Assembly (NCBI RefSeq): GCF_037076565.1
Contig: NZ_AP029028.1
Span: forward strand, 1,798,001 to 1,862,000
Length of the DNA: 64,000 nucleotides
Direction: 5' to 3'
Source: Herbaspirillum sp. DW155
Lineage (GTDB): Bacteria > Pseudomonadota > Gammaproteobacteria > Burkholderiales > Burkholderiaceae_D
The notes beneath the pieces were generated by a model, which saw only the letters and a program-made list of their open reading frames with translations, was not told the origin of the DNA and did no database searches. Position numbers and translations under genes: made by a program. The first letter of the stretch is position 1. The number at the start of each line of letters is the position of its first letter. Below, piece by piece: positions 7,724-16,158 of the stretch.

Positions 7724-9241
7724 ATGATGACTGTTATGGATACCCGCCTGCACCTCCCCGATCTCGCGCCTGCGGCACCGCTGCCCGGCACCCCGGAAAC
7801 CGGCCGCCAGCCGCTGTATCGACGTCTGGCCGAGCATTACCAGGGCGCCATCCAGTCCGGCACCCTGGTGGCGGGCGATCGCATGCCCTCGGTCCGCGAC
7901 CTGATGCGCCAGCACCAGGTCAGCCTGTCGACCTCCCTGCAGACTTTGCGCCATATGGAAGAGGGCGGCTGGCTGGAGGCGCGTCCGCGCTCCGGCTATT
8001 TCGTGCGCCAGCCGCGCCGCTCGGCGATCCGCCCGGTGCAGGAGCCCAAGAGCCTGATGGCGATCGATCCCGAGCAATACGCGGGCATCCATGAAAAGGT
8101 CTCCAGGTACATCGCCTTGCGCCAGAGCGGTGCGCCCCGCATCGACCTCTCCGGCATGACCTGTGCCCCCGAACTGTATGCGGTGGAAACCCTGAAGCAG
8201 GCCGCCATGCGCGCCCTGCGCGAGCGGCCCGAACTGCTCACCAGCGCCATGCCGCACAACGGCAATGCCACCTTCCGCCAGGCGGTGGCGCGGCGCGCAC
8301 TGCATCACGGCATGCGCATCGATCATGAAGAAGTGGTGGTCACCCACGGCTGCATCGAAGCGCTCAACCTGGCCCTGCGTGCCGTGGCCGGGCCGGGCGA
8401 CACCATTGCGGTGGAGTCGCCCACCTATTTCGGTTTGCTGCAGGCGCTGGAAAACCTGGGCATGAAGGCGCTGGAAATCCCCACCAGCCCGCACACCGGC
8501 ATCTCGGTCGAAGCGCTGGAACTGGCGGTGCGTACCTACGGCAACATCAAGGGCGTGGTGGTGGTGCCCAATCTGCAGAATCCGCTGGGCTGCATCATGC
8601 CCGACGAGCACAAGGACAAGCTGGTACGCCTGTGTGAAGAATTGCGCCTGCCCCTGATCGAAGACGACGCCTACTCCGAGCTGGCCGACGGCAGCGCCGC
8701 CCCGTCCAGCCTCAAGAGCCGCGACCGCAGCGGCAATGTGATCTATTGTGCGTCCCTGAACAAGGTGCTGGCGCCGGGCATGCGGCTGGGCTGGATGAAT
8801 GGCGGACGCTGGCATGAACGGGTCAAGATGCTCAAGTTCACCCATACCCGCGCCAACGAGGAATGGACTCAGGTGACCGCCGCCGATTTCATCGCCAGCC
8901 CCGCCTACGACCGCCACCTGCGCCGCCTGCGCCAGTTGCTCAAGGAGCAGCGCGAACGCATGGCCGAGTCGATTGCGGCCTATTTTCCCGAAGGTACGCG
9001 CCTGAACGTCCCCAATGGCGGGGTGGGGCTGTGGGTGGAGCTGCCGGTGCAGGTCTGTTCCCAGCAGTTGTTCGAACGCGCCCTGGCCGAGGGCGTGGGT
9101 GTCTCGCCGGGGGCGATCTTCTCCAATTCCAACCGCTATGGCCATTTCCTGCGTATCTGCTGCGGCCATCCCTTCACCCGCGAGCTGGACCAGGCACTGC
9201 GCCGGCTGGGGAGTATCGGTCACAGCCTGGCAGGCCTGTAG
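7724..9241 (+). CDS. MocR/PdxR-type regulator (GntR winged helix + aminotransferase-like domain)
   Basis: The protein has an N-terminal GntR winged helix (about residues 20-95, with PLYRRLAEHYQGAI, GDRMPSVRDL and HQVSLSTSLQTLRHMEE). It is followed by a fold-type I aminotransferase domain with the PLP lysine at K347 in SLNKVLAPGMRLGW. Such proteins bind PLP or a PLP-amino acid adduct and act mainly as transcription factors. Two adjacent ATGs (7724 and 7727) start the likely frame. An ATG at 7631 would add a hydrophobic, non-conserved leader and is rejected. The likely target is the divergent DUF2917 gene, but a separate aminotransferase role cannot be excluded. Confidence 0.9.
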   Translation: MMTVMDTRLHLPDLAPAAPLPGTPETGRQPLYRRLAEHYQGAIQSGTLVAGDRMPSVRDLMRQHQVSLSTSLQTLRHMEEGGWLEARPRSGYFVRQPRRSAIRPVQEPKSLMAIDPEQYAGIHEKVSRYIALRQSGAPRIDLSGMTCAPELYAVETLKQAAMRALRERPELLTSAMPHNGNATFRQAVARRALHHGMRIDHEEVVVTHGCIEALNLALRAVAGPGDTIAVESPTYFGLLQALENLGMKALEIPTSPHTGISVEALELAVRTYGNIKGVVVVPNLQNPLGCIMPDEHKDKLVRLCEELRLPLIEDDAYSELADGSAAPSSLKSRDRSGNVIYCASLNKVLAPGMRLGWMNGGRWHERVKMLKFTHTRANEEWTQVTAADFIASPAYDRHLRRLRQLLKEQRERMAESIAAYFPEGTRLNVPNGGVGLWVELPVQVCSQQLFERALAEGVGVSPGAIFSNSNRYGHFLRICCGHPFTRELDQALRRLGSIGHSLAGL

Positions 9242-9285
9242 CGTCGGGCAAACATCCCGGTGAATCAGGCATTGCCCGAAAGGAC

Positions 9286-9319
9286 AGTCTGCTGCAGACT
9301 TGTAAAGACAATGTAAAGA
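9286..9319 (+). promoter_or_regulatory. Palindrome plus 11-bp-phased direct repeat
   Basis: A perfect 7-bp dyad, AGTCTGC-T-GCAGACT (9286-9300), is followed at once by two copies of TGTAAAGA (9301-9308 and 9312-9319), exactly one helical turn apart. The arrangement is typical of response-regulator or repressor sites and lies about 55 bases before the TPR-methyltransferase start. Confidence 0.4.
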
Positions 9320-9371
9320 GCGCGGGTCGACCATGCCGCGCCGCATGCGCTTTACGAGGGGAGAGCAGGCC

Positions 9372-10706
9372 ATGCCTGAGCCGCAGCACAGTTTGGAAAT
9401 CCAGCCGCACCCCATGGCACGCCTGCACGCGGCCATCGATGCCCATATGGCCGGCCGGCTGGAAGAGGCCCGCGCTGTCTATGAGGCGGTGCTTGAAGAA
9501 GATCCCATCGAACCGGTGGCGCTGCATTTTTACGGCATCTGGCTGCATCAGGCCGGCCGCCACGCCGAGGCGCTGGACAAGCTGGAACTCTCCAGCGCTC
9601 TCGAACCTGACAATCCGGCCTGGCACAACGACCTGGGCAATGTGCTGTTCGCGCTGGGCGAGCTGGAAGCGGCGGCGCAGGCCTACGGTGCGGCGCTGGA
9701 GATCACGCCGCAAGACCATACGGTCTGGAACAATCTGGGCGCGGCCCGCCTGCAGCAGAACCGCAATGACGAGGCCATCGCCGCCTTTGAGCGCGCCGTG
9801 GCCATCGCGCCCGATTTCGTGCCGTCGCTGCTGCATCTGGGCAGCCTCTTCGAAGCGGCCGGCGACAAGATGCAGGCGTCGCACTATCAGTGTCGCGCCT
9901 ACGTGCTGCCGCCCATGGAGGGCAAGTCCTGGCAGATGGTCGGGATTTCCTTTTACTTTCTGGGGCGTCTGGAAGAAGCGGCACAAGCCTATCGCCAATG
10001 GCTGGCCAGCGAACCCGACAATCCGATTGCGGCCCACATGCTGGCCGCCTGCTCGCAGCGCGACGTGCCGGCGCGCGCCTCGGACCGCTACATCGAAGCG
10101 CATTTCGACCGCTATGCCGAGACCTTCGAAACCCATCTGCTGCAAGGCCTCGGCTATCGCGGGCCCAGCCTGATCGCCCAGGGGGTGGCGCTGGTGGCGC
10201 AGCCGGCGCGCCAGTTCATTACGGTGGACATCGGTTGCGGCACCGGCCTGTGCGGTCTCGGGCTGCGGGCGTATTCACGCCATCTGACCGGCATCGACCT
10301 GGCCGGCAAGATGCTGGAAAAAGCCGCCGCGACCGGCCATTACGACCAGCTCGACAAGGCCGAGATCAGTGACTACCTGGGGCGTCATCCGCAGTCCTGG
10401 GATCTCATGACGGCCGCTGACGCGATGATCTACTTCGGGGATCTGCACGGGGTGCTGAGGGCGGTGGCCACCGCCTTGAAACCGGGCGGCTACTTCATCT
10501 TCACGGTGGAGGCGCTGACGCCGCAGGATGCGGCCGGGGAGGGATATTGCCTGCATGCCAGCGGACGCTATCGTCATGGCCGTGATTATGTGCGTACCCG
10601 CTTGCAGGCCGAGGGGCTGGAGATTCTTCACGACAGCGACCAGGTCTTGCGCGAAGAAGTGCGCCAGCCGGTGGCCGGCATGCTCTTCGTGGCGCGCCGG
10701 CTGTAA
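9372..10706 (+). CDS. TPR-repeat SAM-dependent methyltransferase
   Basis: The protein has 444 residues counted from the ATG at 9372, which has a strong GAGGGGAG ribosome site. An ATG 13 codons upstream is less well placed. Residues 10-230 hold five to six tetratricopeptide repeats (for example NPAWHNDLGNVLFALGELEAA). A linker with DRYIEAHFDRYAETFETHL leads to a class I methyltransferase domain with motif I VDIGCGTGLCG at 285-295 and a late SAM motif around LKPGGYFIFTVE. The layout matches TPR methyltransferases annotated for biotin or rhamnan-type pathways, but the substrate is not known. It is monocistronic. Confidence 0.85.
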   Translation: MPEPQHSLEIQPHPMARLHAAIDAHMAGRLEEARAVYEAVLEEDPIEPVALHFYGIWLHQAGRHAEALDKLELSSALEPDNPAWHNDLGNVLFALGELEAAAQAYGAALEITPQDHTVWNNLGAARLQQNRNDEAIAAFERAVAIAPDFVPSLLHLGSLFEAAGDKMQASHYQCRAYVLPPMEGKSWQMVGISFYFLGRLEEAAQAYRQWLASEPDNPIAAHMLAACSQRDVPARASDRYIEAHFDRYAETFETHLLQGLGYRGPSLIAQGVALVAQPARQFITVDIGCGTGLCGLGLRAYSRHLTGIDLAGKMLEKAAATGHYDQLDKAEISDYLGRHPQSWDLMTAADAMIYFGDLHGVLRAVATALKPGGYFIFTVEALTPQDAAGEGYCLHASGRYRHGRDYVRTRLQAEGLEILHDSDQVLREEVRQPVAGMLFVARRL

Positions 10707-10733
10707 ACCGGCGGCCCCGGTGAATGGCTGCGA

Positions 10734-11672
10734 TCAGGCAGCAGCCTGGAGTGCGGCTTCTACCTTGGCGCGGCGGGGGATGGGTTCCACCGCACCGTAG
10801 CCGGTAGTGGAGAGAGCGGCGGCGACGTTGGCGTAGCGCGCCGCACGGAAGGGATCGCTCCCCGCCATCAGCTCGGCCATGAAGGCTCCGCCAAAGCAGT
10901 CGCCCGCGCCCGTCGCATCCAGCGCCACGACAGGATAGGGCGCGACCATCCGGCGCTCTTGCGGCGTGGCTACGTAGCAGCCTTCGTGGCCCAGCTTGAA
11001 GGCCACCAGCCTCACGCCATAGTCCAGCAACTGATCGACGATGGCATCGCGGTCATCCAGCCCGGTCAGCATCGACACATCTTCCCAGCTCGGCAGGCAG
11101 ACATCGCACAGCCGGAAGGCCTCGGCCATCTTCTCGCGCGCACGTTCCAGCGGCCACAGGCGCAGCCGCAGGTTGGTGTCCAGAGAGGTGGTCACGCCCG
11201 CTGCGCGGGCATGGGCCAGGGCCGCCAGGCCGGCGTCACAGGCACTCTCGCTGATGGCCAGGCTGATGCCGGAGAGGTGCAGCGCGCCCGCAGAAGCAAT
11301 GGCCTGCAAGGGCAGGTCCGCTGTGCGATAGCGGCTGGCCGCCGAGCCGGCGCGGCGATAGTGGAAGTGGTGGCCCTCCTGGTCATGCGTGACGAAATAC
11401 AGGCCCGTGCTGCCACCGGCTTGTACCGCCACGTGTTGCGCATCGACGTTCTCGCGCCGCCACAGGTCCAGCAGGTCCTGGCCGAAATGATCGTCGCCCA
11501 CTGCGCTGAGGTAAGCGCAGGCCGCACCCTGGCGGGCTGCGGCGATGGCGAAGTTGGAGGTGTCGCCGCCAAAGCCCTGCAGGTACTGGCGCGGCGACTC
11601 GATGCGCTGGTTGAATTCGACCATGGCTTCGCCGTAGGCGAGGATGGGTTTGCTCATGTTCTTGGCGCCCAT
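10734..11672 (-). CDS. PfkB-family sugar kinase, likely 2-keto-3-deoxygluconate kinase
   Basis: The 312-residue protein has the ribokinase/PfkB fold. The N-terminal block YGEAMVEFNQR and the GGDTSNFAIAAARQG sugar-binding strand resemble KdgK. The C-terminal signature DATGAGDCFGG (252-262) carries the catalytic Asp258 and the anion hole. The best guess is ATP-dependent phosphorylation of 2-keto-3-deoxygluconate to KDPG, which feeds the Entner-Doudoroff aldolase. The start lies only seven bases after the stop of the PLP deaminase gene, so the two are co-transcribed. MSKP, five codons in, is an alternative start. See the finding on N-acetylglucosaminate for why a KDG kinase fits here. Confidence 0.85.
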   Translation of the reverse strand: MGAKNMSKPILAYGEAMVEFNQRIESPRQYLQGFGGDTSNFAIAAARQGAACAYLSAVGDDHFGQDLLDLWRRENVDAQHVAVQAGGSTGLYFVTHDQEGHHFHYRRAGSAASRYRTADLPLQAIASAGALHLSGISLAISESACDAGLAALAHARAAGVTTSLDTNLRLRLWPLERAREKMAEAFRLCDVCLPSWEDVSMLTGLDDRDAIVDQLLDYGVRLVAFKLGHEGCYVATPQERRMVAPYPVVALDATGAGDCFGGAFMAELMAGSDPFRAARYANVAAALSTTGYGAVEPIPRRAKVEAALQAAA

Positions 11673-11679
11673 CGCTGCA

Positions 11680-12972
11680 TCAGAAGAAGGTCTGCACGAT
11701 GTCGGTCACATCGAAGCGCTGATCCACCACCACCAGGTGACGCCACTTGTCGAAGGTGAGGCAGGGATGCGAGATGTCGAAGGCGATCATGTCGCCGACC
11801 CGGATGTCGTCGCCCTCGGCAATCTTCAGGTAGGCGTGCTGGTCCATCATGCCGGTCACTTCCCAGTGCGCCGGGGTGGCTTGCGGTTGCGTGTCCTGGC
11901 CCGGGCGGAAGCGCGTGACCGGGGCCGGCAGTCCGGCGTCGAAGGCGGCATCGCGCTTGCCCAGGGCGATGATCGCCTTGTCGGATTCGGGGATCGATTG
12001 CACGTACGCCCACAGTTGCAGGGCAGGCTGCAACTGGCTGCGCATGCTGTGCGCCACCGGATTGCGCACCTGGATCTGCGACTGCGCGGCACGGTAGATG
12101 CCCACGTCGTGGGTGAGATAACAGCCCGGGCGCAGCACCACCTCCAGCGGCGCACCGATGTCGGCCTGGCCGAATTCCTCGGCCACCACGTCGTACCAGG
12201 CCGAGCCGGCACCGGTCAGCACGGCCGGCCCCCTTGCCAGGCGGCGCGCCAGATGGCCTTCTGCGGCCAGCTCCTTGAGGCAGGCCACCGCACGTTGCAG
12301 GAAGCGCCGGATGTCGGCCTCTTCCTTGAGCACGCCTTCATACACTTCCACACCGGCCAGCGCGATGCTGTCCCAGCGCGCCACGGCCTGCAGCACGGCC
12401 TGTTGTTGCGCTTCGTCGCGCACGCCGGTGCGGCCACCCGCCGGACCCAGTTCCAGCAGCACGTTCAGGGTTTGCTTGCGCTCGGCGAAGAAGCGGCCGA
12501 GCTGATCGACCAGCGCGGCCGAATCGACCAGGCAGAAAAACTCGAAAGAGTGATCGGCCAGCATGTCCGAGATGATCGCCATGTTGCGCTTGCCCACCAG
12601 CTGGTTGGCCATGATCACGCGGCGCACGCCGTGGTGATAGGCGGCCAGGGTCTGATGGGCGGTGGCCAGGGTGATGCCCCAGGCGCCCGTGTCGAGCTGG
12701 CGCGCGAACAGCTTGGGCGCCATGGTGGTCTTGCCGTGCGGTGCCAGCTTGACCTGGTACTGGCCGACGAAATCCTGCATCCACTTCAGGTTGTGCGCGA
12801 TCTTTTCCTCATACAGCACCGCAGCCGGCAGGCTGATGTCTTCATTGAGCAGGTTCCAGCGCACGCTGCCAGCCTGATGCGGCGCGAGCGGCTGGGCCAG
12901 TGCGCCCAAGCCCTTGTTGAGCGGGTCGATCATGCCGGCCTGAAACTGTGCTTGGTAATTTGTATCACTCAT
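11680..12972 (-). CDS. Fold-type III PLP amino acid deaminase (D-threonine aldolase/D-glucosaminate dehydratase-like)
   Basis: The 430-residue protein has an alanine-racemase-like barrel. The PLP lysine is K81 in LAPHGKTTMAP, and the C-terminal metal site of the family is present as ISHPCLTFDKW. Relatives include D-serine dehydratase, D-threonine aldolase and D-glucosaminate dehydratase; databases often just say amino acid deaminase. Alpha,beta-elimination of D-Ser-like substrates would release an enamine, which matches the RidA gene in the same locus. The kinase gene directly downstream points to D-glucosaminate, giving 2-keto-3-deoxygluconate. AGGA lies before the start codon. It is divergent from the RpiR regulator. 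Confidence 0.88.
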   Translation of the reverse strand: MSDTNYQAQFQAGMIDPLNKGLGALAQPLAPHQAGSVRWNLLNEDISLPAAVLYEEKIAHNLKWMQDFVGQYQVKLAPHGKTTMAPKLFARQLDTGAWGITLATAHQTLAAYHHGVRRVIMANQLVGKRNMAIISDMLADHSFEFFCLVDSAALVDQLGRFFAERKQTLNVLLELGPAGGRTGVRDEAQQQAVLQAVARWDSIALAGVEVYEGVLKEEADIRRFLQRAVACLKELAAEGHLARRLARGPAVLTGAGSAWYDVVAEEFGQADIGAPLEVVLRPGCYLTHDVGIYRAAQSQIQVRNPVAHSMRSQLQPALQLWAYVQSIPESDKAIIALGKRDAAFDAGLPAPVTRFRPGQDTQPQATPAHWEVTGMMDQHAYLKIAEGDDIRVGDMIAFDISHPCLTFDKWRHLVVVDQRFDVTDIVQTFF

Positions 12973-13130
12973 CGATTTAATTCCTGTGAAATTAGGATTG
13001 ACGTAATAATATCCTTGAATCTAGTATGTTTACGCCGTGTTAGTAAATAACATAAATTGTTTGCATGGCGCCCTCCGGGGCCGGTTTCTTCTTCGCCGGC
13101 AGGTTCCCGCAGACTGATTCTTTCCTTCCC
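12973..13130. promoter_or_regulatory. AT-rich divergent control region of the deaminase/RpiR locus
   Basis: About 100 bases (12973-13065) are strikingly AT-rich compared with the neighbouring genes and separate two divergent transcription units. TATTAT-like -10 candidates occur on the minus strand near 13000-13005. The region must hold promoters for both directions and is the likely binding site of the RpiR regulator. I could not define a single convincing operator. Confidence 0.5.
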
Positions 13131-14015
13131 ATGGCACAGACACTGGACATCATTTCCCGCATCACCGAGCGCAGCAGCACCTTGCGTTTTGCCGAACAGA
13201 AGGTGGCCGAAGCGATCCTGGGCGATCTCTCTGCGGCCGCCAGTGCCAGCATTGGCGAACTGGCCGACAAGGCCGGGGTGTCGGTGGCCAGCGTGACGCG
13301 CTTTGCCAAGGCCATGGGCTGCCGCGATGTGCGCGAGTTCAAGTTCCTGCTGGCGCAGGCGGTGGCCGTGGGGCAGCGCTTTTTCGATGGGGCCAGAACG
13401 GTGCCCTCCGACCAGCCGCCGGAACTGGCCGACGTGGTTTATCGCGACATCCACGCCGTGCTGGAACTGAACCGCGCCATGCTCAACCCGGAGATGCTCA
13501 TGCAAGCCGCGTACCTGCTGCTGGAGGCGCGCATGATCTACTGCTTCGGCATGGGGGGCGGTTCCACCATGATGTCCGACGAGGCGCGCTACCGGCTGGT
13601 GCGCCTGGGCCGTCCGGTGGCGACCTATCACGATGCGGTACTGCAGAAGATGGTGGCGGCCACCCTCGACAAGGATGACGTGCTGCTGGTCTTCTCCACC
13701 ACCGGCAGCGTGCCGGAGCTGCTGGCCAGTTGTGAAGTGGCGCGCGAATACGGCGTGAAGCTCATCGCCATCACCGCACTGGGCTCGCCGCTGGCGAAGA
13801 TGGCCGATGTGCTGCTGCCCATCAAGACGCTGGAAACCGACCTGATTTTCAAACCGTCCTCGTCGCGCTACGCCATGATGGCGACGCTGGACATGCTGGT
13901 GCTGGAGCTGGCCCTGCTGCACAAGGAAAGCAGCCAGGAACGCCTGCGCCGCCTCAAGTACGTGCTCGACGCGCACCGTGGCGGCGGTGACCTGCACCAG
14001 CCCCTGGGAGACTGA
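13131..14015 (+). CDS. RpiR/MurR-family transcriptional regulator (HTH + SIS)
   Basis: The protein has 294 residues from the ATG at 13131 (MAQTLDIISRI). An ATG at 13065 would add a non-conserved Gly/Phe-rich leader. The HTH_6 domain covers residues 1-77, with the recognition region IGELADKAGVSVASVTRFAKAMG. The SIS sugar-phosphate-binding domain follows, with FSTTGSVPELL for phosphate contact. RpiR proteins respond to phosphosugars, so a sugar-acid phosphate such as KDPG is a plausible effector. It is divergent from the deaminase-kinase operon and its stop lies one base before the next start, so it is translationally coupled to the deacylase gene. Confidence 0.88.
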   Translation: MAQTLDIISRITERSSTLRFAEQKVAEAILGDLSAAASASIGELADKAGVSVASVTRFAKAMGCRDVREFKFLLAQAVAVGQRFFDGARTVPSDQPPELADVVYRDIHAVLELNRAMLNPEMLMQAAYLLLEARMIYCFGMGGGSTMMSDEARYRLVRLGRPVATYHDAVLQKMVAATLDKDDVLLVFSTTGSVPELLASCEVAREYGVKLIAITALGSPLAKMADVLLPIKTLETDLIFKPSSSRYAMMATLDMLVLELALLHKESSQERLRRLKYVLDAHRGGGDLHQPLGD

Positions 14016-14016
14016 C

Positions 14017-15516
14017 ATGACATCCACTGCGCATGCTGCAGGTGGCGACCAACACTGTGACACCCTGATCCGCCATGCGCTGGTCATCGATGGCAGCGGC
14101 GCCGAGCCGGTGCCGGCCGACGTGGCGATCCGCGCCGGCCGTATCGCCGCCATCGGTCAGCTTGACGGCTGGCGCGCCGCACAGGAAATCGATGGCCGTG
14201 GCCGCGTGCTTTCGCCCGGCTTCATCGACGTGCACACGCATGACGATACCAACGTCATCCGCACGCCCGAGATGTTCCCCAAGCTGTCGCAGGGCGTGAC
14301 CACGGTAGTGGTCGGCAACTGCGGCATCAGCGCTGCACCGGTCACGCTCAAGGGCGATCCGCCGGACCCGATGAATCTGCTGGGCAAGTCCGAAGCCTTC
14401 CACTATCCCAGCTTTGCCAGCTACGTCGAGGCCGTCAATGCGGCTCAGCCATCGATCAACGTGGCCGCGCTGGTGGGGCACACGGCGCTACGCAACAACC
14501 ATATGGATCGCCTCGACCGCGCGGCCACCGACGAAGAAATCGCCGGCATGCGCGCGCAATTGTGCGAGGCGCTCGAACATGGTGCGCTGGGACTATCCAC
14601 CGGCCTGGCCTATGGCAATGCCATCAATGCGCCCACTGAAGAGGTGGTGGCTCTGGCCGAGCCGCTGGCGCAATTCGGCGGGCTGTATGCCACCCACCTG
14701 CGCAGCGAGTTCGCCGACATCCTCGATGCAATGGAAGAAGCCTTCCGCATCGGCAAGCATGCACGGGTGCCGGTGGTGATCTCGCACCTCAAGTGCGCCG
14801 GCGTGGAAAACTGGGGGCGCAGCAGCGAAGTGCTGCAAGCGCTGGAAGCGGCCTCGCGCCACCAGCACGTGGGCTGCGACTGCTATCCCTATACCGCCAG
14901 CTCGTCCACGCTGGACCTCAAACAGGTGACGTCCGACTACGACATCCAGGTCACCTGGTCGGAGCCCCATCCGGAGCAGGGCGGCAAGATGTTGAAGCAG
15001 ATCGCCGCCGAGTGGGGTGTCGACCTGCATGCGGCAGCCGCGCGCCTGATGCCGGCGGGGGCGGTGTATCACTGCATGGCGGACGATGACGTCAATCGCA
15101 TCCTCTCGCACCCGGCCACCGTGGTGGGTTCTGACGGGCTGCCCAACGATCCATTGCCGCACCCGCGCCTGTGGGGCGCCTTCCCGCGCGTGCTGGGCTA
15201 TTACAGCCGCGAGCAGAAACTCTTTTCGCTGGCCACGGCGGTCCACAAGATGACCGGCCTGTCGGCGCAGCGCTTCGGCCTGGCGCAGCGTGGTCTGGTA
15301 CGCGCGGGCTATCACGCCGATCTGGTGCTGTTCGATCCCGAGACCATCCGCGATGCCGCCAGCTTCACCGATCCCATGCAGCCCGCACATGGCATCGAGG
15401 CGGTGTGGGTCAATGGAGAACTGGCCTATCGCGGCAAGGACAAGCAGGCCACCAGCGCCCGTGCGGGACGCTTCCTGGCGCGCACGGTGCAGAAAACGTC
15501 AGGGCTGGATTCTTAA
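14017..15516 (+). CDS. N-acyl-D-amino-acid deacylase-family amidohydrolase
   Basis: The 499-residue protein is a metal-dependent amidohydrolase of the D-aminoacylase group. FIDVHTHDD supplies H73 and H75 of the metal site, GNCGIS supplies the family Cys (C102) that coordinates zinc, and later His lie in YATHLRSE and VVISHLKC, with the Asp in VVGSDGLPND. The family removes acyl groups from N-acyl-D-amino acids. In this locus an alternative substrate is N-acetyl-D-glucosaminate, which has the same D-configured alpha-acetamido acid. The start ATG follows GGGAG and lies one base after the regulator stop. It probably acts in the cytosol, with no signal peptide. Confidence 0.88.
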   Translation: MTSTAHAAGGDQHCDTLIRHALVIDGSGAEPVPADVAIRAGRIAAIGQLDGWRAAQEIDGRGRVLSPGFIDVHTHDDTNVIRTPEMFPKLSQGVTTVVVGNCGISAAPVTLKGDPPDPMNLLGKSEAFHYPSFASYVEAVNAAQPSINVAALVGHTALRNNHMDRLDRAATDEEIAGMRAQLCEALEHGALGLSTGLAYGNAINAPTEEVVALAEPLAQFGGLYATHLRSEFADILDAMEEAFRIGKHARVPVVISHLKCAGVENWGRSSEVLQALEAASRHQHVGCDCYPYTASSSTLDLKQVTSDYDIQVTWSEPHPEQGGKMLKQIAAEWGVDLHAAAARLMPAGAVYHCMADDDVNRILSHPATVVGSDGLPNDPLPHPRLWGAFPRVLGYYSREQKLFSLATAVHKMTGLSAQRFGLAQRGLVRAGYHADLVLFDPETIRDAASFTDPMQPAHGIEAVWVNGELAYRGKDKQATSARAGRFLARTVQKTSGLDS

Positions 15517-15537
15517 CTTCAGGTTTCAAATCGATTT

Positions 15538-15573
15538 TTCAAATTCAAATTCAAATTCAAATTCAAGTTCAAC
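15538..15573 (+). repeat. Hexanucleotide tandem repeat (TTCAAA)n upstream of ridA
   Basis: There are six head-to-tail units, four perfect TTCAAA and two variants (TTCAAG, TTCAAC). They end just before the GAGGAG ribosome site (15575-15580) of the RidA gene and begin 22 bases after the deacylase stop. Slippage would change the spacer by six bases without affecting either coding frame. Confidence 0.95.
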
Positions 15574-15585
15574 AGAGGAGCAGCA

Positions 15586-15969
15586 ATGAGCATTCAACGA
15601 TTTGGTGTGGAAGGCGGCAGTGGCACCGGTGGTCAGCATCTTCCCTTTGCGCGTGCGGTCGCCGCTGATGGCTGGCTGTACGTATCGGGCCAGGTGCCCA
15701 TGGAAAATGGCGAAGTGATCGACGGCGGCATCGTGGCGCAGTCGCACAAGGCCATCCAGAACGTGCTGGCCATCCTGAAGGAAGCCGGCTACGGCCCCGA
15801 GCACGTGGTGCGCTGTGGCGTGTGGCTCGATGATGCACGCGACTTCCCGTCCTTCAACAAGGTCTTCAAGGAATATTTCGGCGCCAACCCGCCGGCCCGC
15901 GCCTGCGTGGTCTCCAGCATGGTGGTGGACTGCAAGGTCGAGGTGGATTGCGTGGCCTTCAAGCGTTGA
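15586..15969 (+). CDS. RidA-family enamine/imine deaminase
   Basis: The protein has 127 residues, the usual RidA length. The catalytic Arg is R105 in NPPARAC and the water-activating Glu is E119 in CKVEVDC, as in the archetypal RidA. It hydrolyses reactive enamine/imine intermediates from PLP dehydratases to keto acids and ammonia. Its place between a deacylase and a permease, with a PLP deaminase in the divergent arm, indicates a dedicated role on the intermediate of that deaminase. A strong GAGGAG ribosome site precedes the ATG, and the hexanucleotide repeat precedes that. Confidence 0.92.
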   Translation: MSIQRFGVEGGSGTGGQHLPFARAVAADGWLYVSGQVPMENGEVIDGGIVAQSHKAIQNVLAILKEAGYGPEHVVRCGVWLDDARDFPSFNKVFKEYFGANPPARACVVSSMVVDCKVEVDCVAFKR

Positions 15970-16158
15970 GCCTGGTCACGGCAGGGCAGTGCCTGGCGCT
16001 GCCTGGTCATGTGCAGTGACGAATGAATAGAACGAAAAGAACAAAAAAAATAAAAGATTTAAACGATATAAAAGATTTGTGGATGTGGCAGTTCATGTTT
16101 GCCGGCAGGGGTGCTGTATCGCTGGCGGTGTCTTTTACCTTCTGAAGAGGAGCAACAG

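Noticed and set aside
11654-12013. A minus-strand frame between the deaminase and kinase genes encoding a GC-rich 119-residue product
   Set aside because: It is out of frame with both conserved proteins and overlaps the PLP deaminase completely at its C-terminus.
10734-15969. Simple D-serine detoxification locus (dsdA-like)
   Set aside because: The deaminase belongs to the D-threonine aldolase-like group rather than the DsdA fold, and the co-transcribed sugar kinase and phosphosugar-type regulator would be unexplained. Kept only as the alternative to the N-acetylglucosaminate hypothesis.
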